The translations under genes and the position numbers were made by a program. DNA of 64,000 bases from positions 1-64,000 of IMG/VR virus record IMGVR_UViG_3300012210_000006; one strand, written 5' to 3'. This document shows positions 21,523 through 29,200 of the stretch, piece after piece. This DNA is from a virus. Each line of letters begins with the position of its first letter. The stretch's first letter is position 1. The notes beneath the pieces were generated by a model. That model made no database searches and had not been told where the DNA came from. It saw only the letters and a list, made by a program, of their open reading frames with translations.

Positions 21523-22025
21523 TGTTTCAGGTTAAGTGCGATATTCCAGAAGATTTAGAATCTAAGTTTGCAATTGCATTATCTTCTGAAATGTTGACAA
21601 TTCGTACTATTGCTATTGCTCAGGAGGCCGGTGTAACGCTTTTGAACCATGCTGTACAGGCATGCATTGATAGTGTTTACGGTGCTAGTTCTGGAACAAC
21701 AGACTCAGAACATGAATATGAACGTACTCTTGCATTATTAGATTCTCATATTGTGCAAGATAATGGACTAGAACAATTTGTTTGTGTTGACCCCGATTCC
21801 GAAGCGATTGATCCTCATAGCGGAAGAGAATCGGTATTAGATTATGCCATTCCTGTGCATGAAGGATATGAGCAATGGTTTATGGGGAATAATACAGGAG
21901 AATTTCATCCTGGTAAATTCTGGTTTGATACAACACTTGCGGAAGCTTCTCCTGTTATTTTTCAGTATATTTCTCTTGCATATGAAACAATCGTTATGGA
22001 ACTGTTATCGGAGGTCTTTGGATAA
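21522..22025 (+). CDS. putative neck/tail completion protein
   Basis: A 167-residue protein overlapping the preceding gene by one base. N-terminal helical segment (IPEDLESKFAIALSSEM), with many acidic residues and a HEGYEQWFMGN loop. Neck or tail terminator proteins lie here in siphoviruses; there is no sequence proof. Confidence 0.5.
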   Translation: MFQVKCDIPEDLESKFAIALSSEMLTIRTIAIAQEAGVTLLNHAVQACIDSVYGASSGTTDSEHEYERTLALLDSHIVQDNGLEQFVCVDPDSEAIDPHSGRESVLDYAIPVHEGYEQWFMGNNTGEFHPGKFWFDTTLAEASPVIFQYISLAYETIVMELLSEVFG

Positions 22026-22027
22026 AT

Positions 22028-22528
22028 ATGTATCCCGCCGGAGAAAGTTATTCAACTCTGATGTCTGTTGCATTTCTTAATGCTCTCCAAGATACTAATA
22101 TGGTTCAACCTACGGGAGTCGCATCAACGGCGTTATTCCCCTCTGATCGTTTTAATATAATTCTTGGGAATGACGCTGCGGTTGTTGGTTCTAAGGATAA
22201 AATAAAATTACCCTTAAATTTACCAACGGCATATATTGCGATAGGAAGACCATACGGAACAGAACACGGATACTGCGGTGCAGAAAGTTTCGTTGATGTG
22301 CGAGCATATATTCCTTTTTCGGTATACGCAATGACGGCAGCAACACAAGACGATACCGAACAGCGCCTTTTATTCTCTAGGCAACATCGGCAAAACGTAT
22401 ATTCCTCACATGGTTTAAATATTTGTGTAGCGAATACAACAGTCCGTGGTCGCCCAAGAATGCCTTCTCCGATTACTGGATTAATGATTGTGGATTATCA
22501 ATGGAATTTTTGGTATAGCCGTACTTAA
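22028..22528 (+). CDS. putative tail terminator/completion protein
   Basis: A 166-residue protein, last before the tail tube gene. Mixed alpha/beta, with a basic C-terminus (TVRGRPRMPSPITGLM). Its place fits the tail terminator. Assigned by order. Confidence 0.5.
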   Translation: MYPAGESYSTLMSVAFLNALQDTNMVQPTGVASTALFPSDRFNIILGNDAAVVGSKDKIKLPLNLPTAYIAIGRPYGTEHGYCGAESFVDVRAYIPFSVYAMTAATQDDTEQRLLFSRQHRQNVYSSHGLNICVANTTVRGRPRMPSPITGLMIVDYQWNFWYSRT

Positions 22529-22544
22529 TTTCAGGATTGTGACA
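22525..22544. repeat. 20-base element shared with 13102-13121
   Basis: An identical copy of TTAATTTCAGGATTGTGACA at the end of the preceding gene. It is followed by a leader of about 85 bases containing ATTATTCTATCTTCA, much like ATTATTCTATATTCA in the leader at 13140. Confidence 0.6.
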
Positions 22545-22610
22545 CCTATTTTTATTTGAGTATTTTCTATTTTTTAAAATGACATAGCGGATATTATTCT
22601 ATCTTCAGGT

Positions 22611-22625
22611 TTTCTCTAGGAGAAA
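22611..22625 (+). promoter_or_regulatory. hairpin containing the tail tube ribosome binding site
   Basis: TTTCTC-TAG-GAGAAA is a perfect six-base stem with a three-base loop. The AGGAG for the ATG at 22630 is partly inside it. Confidence 0.5.
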
Positions 22626-22629
22626 TATC

Positions 22630-23349
22630 ATGGCGCAGAAGACTTTAACAGGTAGAAATATTCGTTGGTACTTCAATGGCGAACCTTTTGCTATGTCGCG
22701 CTTGACCATGTTGAAGCCTGATATTAATCAGGGTCTTGATAAGGTTTTGGAATGCGGTAATCCGAATATTATCGAATATGCGAAGAAAGTTCCTGAAACT
22801 TCATTGTCTCTTGGTTTTACGATTATAAATAAGGCACAATTGGCTGTTGCCGTTGGTGAATCTCTTTCGGTGACTGTAACAACGGGTGAAGTTCCCCCGT
22901 TGCCGGATAATATTGATATTGTTGAACGTCGGATACAACCTGGAACAGAAGGGACGACTTCTGAAGTTGTGCAAGGGTATTCAATTTATCAGGCAGTTAT
23001 GATTGAGAAACAGGCGTTTGACCAGGAAGTTGATAAACTTCTTGCTGAAACGGTTTCTGCGAAATGTCGGGCTCCGCGTGACTTTGAAGGAATCAATGGG
23101 ATCGCCTTTCAAAATTTCACTGGTAATGGTTCTACGACTGCGTTCTTGCTTGCTTCGCATTCAGCGTTCAATATGCTTTCAGATGGGACTATGGCGATTC
23201 GAGTTGAAGCACCGTTAGGGAATGTTCTTCGCTATGGATCGGCAAACGATTATGTCACGGCCAGTACGTCGAGTACGACAACGGTTACATTTAATGTTGC
23301 TCCTGCTTCGAGCACGACTCCGAACGTGTTAGTCGTGTACGCTTTCTAA
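22630..23349 (+). CDS. major tail tube protein
   Basis: A 239-residue protein with its own leader and a strong ribosome binding site, two features of abundant structural genes. The N-terminal 170 residues are likely the tube domain (GRNIRWYFNGEPFAMS). The C-terminal 70 residues form a Thr/Ser-rich beta region (TASTSSTTTVTFNVAPAS) that may be an exposed extra domain. It lies just before the chaperone and tape measure region, as expected. Confidence 0.75.
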   Translation: MAQKTLTGRNIRWYFNGEPFAMSRLTMLKPDINQGLDKVLECGNPNIIEYAKKVPETSLSLGFTIINKAQLAVAVGESLSVTVTTGEVPPLPDNIDIVERRIQPGTEGTTSEVVQGYSIYQAVMIEKQAFDQEVDKLLAETVSAKCRAPRDFEGINGIAFQNFTGNGSTTAFLLASHSAFNMLSDGTMAIRVEAPLGNVLRYGSANDYVTASTSSTTTVTFNVAPASSTTPNVLVVYAF

Positions 23350-23403
23350 GATATAGAATTTACAAGCGGTTTGAAACCGCACAAGATTGAGGAGATTATT
23401 TCG

Positions 23404-23484
23404 GTGAATACTTATATCCTAAAAGTTCCACAATTAAAACTCTTTGGTATTAAATTACCTGAGAGTTTTTCTTTGTTGCAATAG
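23404..23484 (+). CDS. possible 26-residue ORF
   Basis: A short frame from a GTG with GAGGAG about 9 bases upstream. It ends at a TAG immediately before the next ribosome binding site. It may be a leader peptide coupled to the glycosyltransferase gene. Support is weak. Confidence 0.3.
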   Translation: MNTYILKVPQLKLFGIKLPESFSLLQ

Positions 23485-23497
23485 GAGATTATTTAAA

Positions 23498-24739
23498 ATG
23501 TTTAATAAAAAACATAAAATTCTTGCTTTGTCAGATTTTGGTGTGAGCGGAATTTCCGAGAGCGCGATTGGGCCGCTTAAACATTGGCACGAACAGGGTT
23601 ATGAAATTTTTCATCTTGCTTTGGGATTTAACGGAATATCTGCTGGAGTAGATGAGCGTTTATATCCTTGGAGAAATCGCCTTATGCCGGTTAATCCCGG
23701 TTCCGAAGCTACCAAATTCGGGCAATTGCAAATTAAAAACGCACTTGAAATTTCTCAAGCAGATGTTCTTCTTACCACGTTCGACGTTTGGATGTGTGCG
23801 TATATCTCGCAACCAGAAAATGCTACAAATTTAGACGAAGCAACGCGCAAAGTTTTGTCACATCAACATCGTAAGTTTCACCATATCATGTTGTATCCGA
23901 TAGATGGTGCTCAACAAAATAAATACTTGCCATTGGGAATGGAAGAATCAATACTTGGGGCTGACACTCCAATTACATATTCTAAGTTTTCGCAAAACTT
24001 GATGAAAACGAATTTCAATATCGAAGTTCCATATATCCCAATAGCACATGATCCTAAAATATTTAAACCGATGGATAAAAAAGAATGTCGTCGGCAGTTG
24101 TATTTAAAAGAAGACGGTTTTTATTGCGCGATGGTCGGAACGAATCAATACCGAAAGTTGTTTGGAGATTTCTTTGACGGAGCAGTTCCGTTTGCAAAAG
24201 CACATGATGACGTGTATTTGATTCCCTTTACGACCTGGGATATGCAGATTTTGGGAGGGACGGATATAAAATCTCATGTGTATAAATCAGGAATTGGTGA
24301 TCGCATTATTGATCCCTCTAATCTTGTTGGAAAACTTTCTGCCGAGGGCATGAGCATGTTTTACAATGCTATGGATGTTATAGTATTGTGTACCGTTGGA
24401 GAAGGAGCCGGGCTTCCTCCATTGCGCGCCCGCGCTTGCGGCGTACCTGCGTTGGTGTCAGGTAATACTTCCAATATTGAGTTTGCGGGGCATCAGTTTG
24501 AGCTTATCAAGAATCGCGGCAAATACTACGATAATTTCGGTTCCAATCTTGAGCGATACCTTACTGATACTAACGATCTTCGCGAAAAACTAGAAACCTT
24601 ATATAATAATCCCTCATTTCGACATGAGGTGGGACAAGCGGGACTCGCACATATGAAACAATTCGAAGTTGATAATGTAATGCCTGCGTGGGATAAAATT
24701 CTTGATAATATTCCTGATCGAACCGAAGAGGTGGCGTAA
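23498..24739 (+). CDS. glycosyltransferase (GT4-like, GT-B fold)
   Basis: A 413-residue enzyme with AGGAG before the ATG. The N-terminal domain starts KILALSDFGVSGISES, and the C-terminal domain has VGEGAGLPPLRARACGVPAL, the nucleotide-sugar binding region with the Glu and Pro-Pro pattern of GT4 enzymes, then VSGNTSNIEF. It would transfer a sugar from an activated donor. Sitting between tail tube and tail chaperone genes, it may glycosylate a virion protein; this is inference. Confidence 0.88.
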   Translation: MFNKKHKILALSDFGVSGISESAIGPLKHWHEQGYEIFHLALGFNGISAGVDERLYPWRNRLMPVNPGSEATKFGQLQIKNALEISQADVLLTTFDVWMCAYISQPENATNLDEATRKVLSHQHRKFHHIMLYPIDGAQQNKYLPLGMEESILGADTPITYSKFSQNLMKTNFNIEVPYIPIAHDPKIFKPMDKKECRRQLYLKEDGFYCAMVGTNQYRKLFGDFFDGAVPFAKAHDDVYLIPFTTWDMQILGGTDIKSHVYKSGIGDRIIDPSNLVGKLSAEGMSMFYNAMDVIVLCTVGEGAGLPPLRARACGVPALVSGNTSNIEFAGHQFELIKNRGKYYDNFGSNLERYLTDTNDLREKLETLYNNPSFRHEVGQAGLAHMKQFEVDNVMPAWDKILDNIPDRTEEVA

Positions 24740-25374
24740 TGCGATATATAATTATTTCGCCAAACCAAATTAACGATCCTCATGTGTATAAAATTGCACA
24801 ACTTCGAAATGAGTTTATGCATAATGCTAGAGTGGTGAATGGCGATGAAGTCGAATCTATGGAAATTATTGATTTTAGTATTTTCGATTATCAGTATGAG
24901 GATTTTTATAAAAACTTTAATGAAAAGAAAGAACTTGACGGCTCCTGGAAATCTATGTGCTTTCTTAATGAAGAAGTTTTACCTGATCTTAGAAAAACTT
25001 TGGTAAGTTTAATTCGGGATAAAGAAAAAGATATTATACATGTTGATCTTGGGAAATCAATTCTGCCTTTATATCTTGCGTATTTCGCAATTCTCGAAGG
25101 TGTTGCCCTTAACGTAACATTTCATGTTCCTGATCCTACCGATGAGAAACCAAGTTTTAATATTGGAGGAGATAGCGCATATTCAAATCCTCGGAATAAT
25201 CTGCGTCGTTATCTCGCAACACAGATTATGAAAAATGCAATGACTGTTTTTATTGATGATCCCCGCATTGTTCAAATTCTTAATCATTTGTTCCCTCGTG
25301 TAAATCGCGAGATTCATCTTGATCCTCTTGTTCGTATAGAAAAAGAAGAGAGCGAGTTACAAAATGTTAAATGA
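24739..25374 (+). CDS. hypothetical protein coupled to the glycosyltransferase
   Basis: A 211-residue soluble protein whose ATG overlaps the glycosyltransferase stop (TAATG). It begins MRYIIISPNQINDPHVYKIA, a Rossmann-like strand start, and has DIIHVDLGKSILPLYLA in the middle. It could be a partner or a second diverged transferase. No family is recognised. Confidence 0.6.
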   Translation: MRYIIISPNQINDPHVYKIAQLRNEFMHNARVVNGDEVESMEIIDFSIFDYQYEDFYKNFNEKKELDGSWKSMCFLNEEVLPDLRKTLVSLIRDKEKDIIHVDLGKSILPLYLAYFAILEGVALNVTFHVPDPTDEKPSFNIGGDSAYSNPRNNLRRYLATQIMKNAMTVFIDDPRIVQILNHLFPRVNREIHLDPLVRIEKEESELQNVK

Positions 25375-25591
25375 TCGCGAAAAACTCAAGGACTTTGTTA
25401 CCTCTACAATCGAGCAGAGATTTGGTGTTATTGCCGATAGCATTAGAAATTTTATTGAAAAGAAAGAAATTTCTGGAGTTGTCGGAGAGATACTTCAAAA
25501 GTTCGCGAGAACCCAAGGGAATTACGCGATACGGACGATCCATCAACATCTGGACTGCAATGATGTTACTCATAAAAATAAAGGAGATTAG
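25364..25591 (+). CDS. hypothetical 75-residue helical protein
   Basis: Overlaps the end of the preceding gene by 11 bases. A soluble, likely all-helical protein (REKLKDFVTSTIEQRFGVI). An overlapping longer frame starts at 25371, but this one is better placed. The function is unknown. Confidence 0.45.
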   Translation: MLNDREKLKDFVTSTIEQRFGVIADSIRNFIEKKEISGVVGEILQKFARTQGNYAIRTIHQHLDCNDVTHKNKGD

Positions 25592-25593
25592 TC

Positions 25594-26055
25594 ATGTCAG
25601 TTATACGCATTCCCCGTAAAATTAAAACCTTTGAGTATGAAGGTGCTAAGTTTGGTCTTCGTCGTCTTCGTGTTGGAGAAATGGCGGAACTAACCCGTCT
25701 TACTTCGCTGTATCTTGCTTCAACGAGAAAAGAATTGAAGCAAGTTGTTGAAGATAAGATTACTGAATTTGCTGTTGTTCAAGGTGATCTTGGACTCATG
25801 CACGATGCACAGGTGTATTTGGCAAAGACGGCGGTCATTGATGTTACATCTCAATTGCCGATTTTCTCTGGAGATGAAAAGATTGAAGACATTGATAACG
25901 ATTTTATTAATGTTGTTTGGAATACCTACAATACTACCGATGAAGTAAAATCATCTGTGCCGGATGATAAGAAAGAAGAACCTGCCCGCCCTTTGGACCT
26001 AAAAACGACCCCGTTAACGACGACATTAAGCTCCGCAGAAACATCCTCAGTATAG
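25594..26055 (+). CDS. tail assembly chaperone, gpG-like
   Basis: A 153-residue protein with AAAGGAG before the ATG, directly upstream of the tape measure gene. The first 100 residues (RKIKTFEYEGAKFGLRRLRV) fit short tail chaperones that coat the tape measure protein. The last part is a low-complexity tail, where a -1 frameshift would lead into the next frame. Confidence 0.75.
   Translation: MSVIRIPRKIKTFEYEGAKFGLRRLRVGEMAELTRLTSLYLASTRKELKQVVEDKITEFAVVQGDLGLMHDAQVYLAKTAVIDVTSQLPIFSGDEKIEDIDNDFINVVWNTYNTTDEVKSSVPDDKKEEPARPLDLKTTPLTTTLSSAETSSV
25989..25995 (+). promoter_or_regulatory. -1 ribosomal frameshift slippery heptamer CCCTTTG
   Basis: In the chaperone frame the codons are CGC CCT TTG, giving the X-XXY-YYZ heptamer C-CCT-TTG. 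Slipping by -1 puts CCC TTT in the P and A sites. The -1 frame is closed just upstream (TGA TAA near 25963) and open from there to 26285. AAAAAC at 26001-26006 is a weaker second candidate. Confidence 0.65.
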
Positions 26056-26285
26056 CAGAGTATTTCCATATAAACCCCTTAGACGTTTGTAAATGGGAAT
26101 ATTGCTATTTTCTTGAAGTAGTAGAGGATGTAAATCGTTTCGTCGAGGAGAAGAATGCTCGGCAAAATGACAAGGTTCCTGAGCCGGAAAGAAACGAAGA
26201 CGGAACATACTTTAATACTGAGTTTCAAGAAGCACATGAAATGTCAGCGGAAGAAATGCTCGCCGAATTAAAGGGAGATTTCTAA
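25995..26285 (+). CDS. gpT-like extension made by -1 frameshift
   Basis: An open frame of 96 codons in the -1 frame with no good start codon of its own at its beginning. Its product includes EYFHINPLDVCKWEYCYFLE and an acidic tail, and it ends just before the tape measure start. Fused to the chaperone it would give a protein of about 230 residues. This two-product layout is conserved in long-tailed phages. Confidence 0.7.
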   Translation, partial: GPKNDPVNDDIKLRRNILSIAEYFHINPLDVCKWEYCYFLEVVEDVNRFVEEKNARQNDKVPEPERNEDGTYFNTEFQEAHEMSAEEMLAELKGDF

Positions 26286-29200
26286 GTGTTTGAGCGGAGT
26301 ATTGGAATACGATTAACTTTGTTGCCTGCCTTTGCAGAAGCGACAAAGTTAATCTTGTCTGATATTGGGGAAATTAATAAGGGTCTTCAAAGCATCAATG
26401 AAAATGGCAGTAAAATTAATGTAGATGGCTTGAAGGTTCTTAATACTGAATTGAGTAGTTTGGTTGGCGGAGCAAATGCAGCGGCAAAAGCAATAACAGA
26501 GCTTAACGGAATTAAAATAACAAAAAATACCTTATCTGCAATGCAAATAGGCTTACAAGAAGTAAGTGTTTCGGCAAAACAAACGCAAAAAGATATTGCG
26601 GGACTTGGCGATCAAACTGCACAAACAGCAAAAGTTATCGAAGAGGAAGTCGGAGCAGCGGCTAAATCATTTTCAATTTTAGGTCAACAAATATTAAATG
26701 CTGAGAGAGCATTAGCCAAACTTGGCTTGTTTGCAATGCCGAATATGAATACGTCGATAATCGGTATGCATAATATTGTTTCTGAAATAATGCTTGCGGA
26801 ATCTGCAATGCGTCGCTTAGATTCGTTTGCTCCGCGACAACTTGAGGATACGGTTCTTCGTCTGAATTCAGGGCTCCAAAATTTACGGATGTTGGCAAGT
26901 AGTCAACAGCCCCTTATGCTCGGTCCTGGGCCTGCTTGGGCTACAGGCAACGCGGCATATAATAATGCGCGCACAATGTCTCTTGGGGCAGGCGCGGCAC
27001 CAGAACAGGCTCCTTGGACTTCAGTTAGAGGTAATTCTCCCTATATGCTCGGTCCTGGGCAATGGAGCGGAAATAATATAACGCCATATGCTCTAAATCA
27101 AGGAATTAATCCACAGTCAACCCCATATGAGCCAGGTAACCGTGGACAAGTTTATGAGGGTCCTGGTGCGATTACACCATATGTTCAAGATTTGGGACGC
27201 GGACAATGGCAGTCTCGTAATATACCAGGTTCTCCGAATTATGGACCGATGATCCCGGCGAATTATGGTAGTGAAGGCACAATGAATGCTGGTCGTGGGA
27301 TTATGCGACATGGCGATGTAATGCAATCTGCTGGTTGGTCAGGAGCAATGAATGCAATTATTCTTGAAAGTGTTTTAAGTCCGCTTGTTAAGTCACAAAT
27401 GGATATTCAGGATTTATATGGTGTTGCCGGAGAAGCATTGCAGGCAGTAGGGGCAAGACCTAAGAATTATCAAAATATTATGTCTGGAGCAGAAGAGGCC
27501 TCTACGAAATATGGTGGTTCACTTCGCGAAAATGTTTCAGGGATGTACACTTTTGCATCTTCTGTTCCTACTCTTTCTAAGATTAATTGGAATGACCCAC
27601 AACAAGCGGAATTAATGAAAAAATCATATGAGAAAATAACCGAAGGAAGTATTATTGCTGGTCGCTCAACACATCCTGTTTCACAGGAACATTCTATATT
27701 AGATATTTTAGCATCTGTTACTAATCTTGGCATGCCTATGAAGAACGCTAAAGAACTTGGAAATTCGATTAACGTCTTAACTGATGTTTTTACAAATATT
27801 AAGAATTCAACTTCTACGGACTTTGATTTACTTGGGACAACTGTTAGAAATGTTGGAGCAGTTGCCCACAATATGGGAGTATCTTGGCAAGACACGATGG
27901 CCCTTACGGGATTACTTGCTGAAGGTAAATATCGTGGTTCGATTGCTGGTACATCTTTAAAACGTATTTTTTCTCGTCAGGCAATGGACCCTAAGCAGGC
28001 TGCAAAAATGGAGGAACTTGTCGCTTCATTTGGTGGCAATGTTTCTATGTATGATAAACAAGGGGCAGCGTTATCTCCCTTGGGTTTCTTCGCAAATATT
28101 GCCAAATTTGAAGATCAACATTTGCGTGGACCTAATGGAGCAAAAGCAAGGTCAAAATTAGAAGGTTCTCTCTCTGGTTTATATGCTGGTGCTCCTATGG
28201 GAGAGCTAGTTAATCTTGCTCGTGGTTTTGGAGGGAGTGAAGGTCTTAAAAAATATGAAAAAGATTTAGTTGGCGGGGCTCCTGGTGCAACTGATAGAGC
28301 ATATCAAACACGAGATATGAATGGTCAAAATATTAAAATCGAAGGACAGAAGGTTGATAATTCTTGGCAATTAGAAATGCACAAGACGTTTGTAATGATG
28401 CAACCTGACCTTGTAAATGCATTGCATGGAATTCAAAAACTTATTGGTATATGGCATGGTATGTCTGATCCGGTGAAGAAATTTATTTTAGATGCTGCTG
28501 CACTTGCATTGGGATTATCGGCGATCACCGGCATTAGTGGTATTCTTATTGGGAATTTCTTAAAGATGGGAGGAACATTAATATTCCTGAGTGGTAATGC
28601 CTTGAAACTTGTAGAACATTTTAGCGGATTTGTTTCCATTATCCCTCGCATGATTGCTGGTGCAAGCGGACTTGTTGTTGCAATGGGACCTATTGGTTGG
28701 ACAATTTCCGCAGTAATTCTTGCAGTTGGAGCATTAGCTATTGCCTGGTCGAAAGATTGGGGTGGTATACGTGAAAAAACTGCTGAGGCAACTTCTGGAA
28801 TTACTACTGAGTTTCATAATATTATGAATGGATTATCAAATCTTGCTCAATCGGGAATGACCTATGCAAAACAATTTGGAGATGGAGTTGTTCATGGTTT
28901 TCAGGATGTCGCGTCACGAGTTAAAAGTGCATTAAATCCAATTGGTAATCTTTTTCCACATTCAGAACCGAAGGATTCATCTTCTCCTCTTGCTGGAATG
29001 GGACATTCTGGACAAGCATACAGCGATCAATTTATTGAAGCAGCAATTATGGGGTTTGGAAGTGGGGCAAAGAAAGTTAAGAAAGCTGCAAAACCTATTG
29101 GAGATGTTTTCATTGAATTAAAATCTGAAAGTGTGCAACATGTTCAAGAAATGGCAAAACAAATCGAACAGGAATTAATTAAGGCTGGTACGATTGTAAA

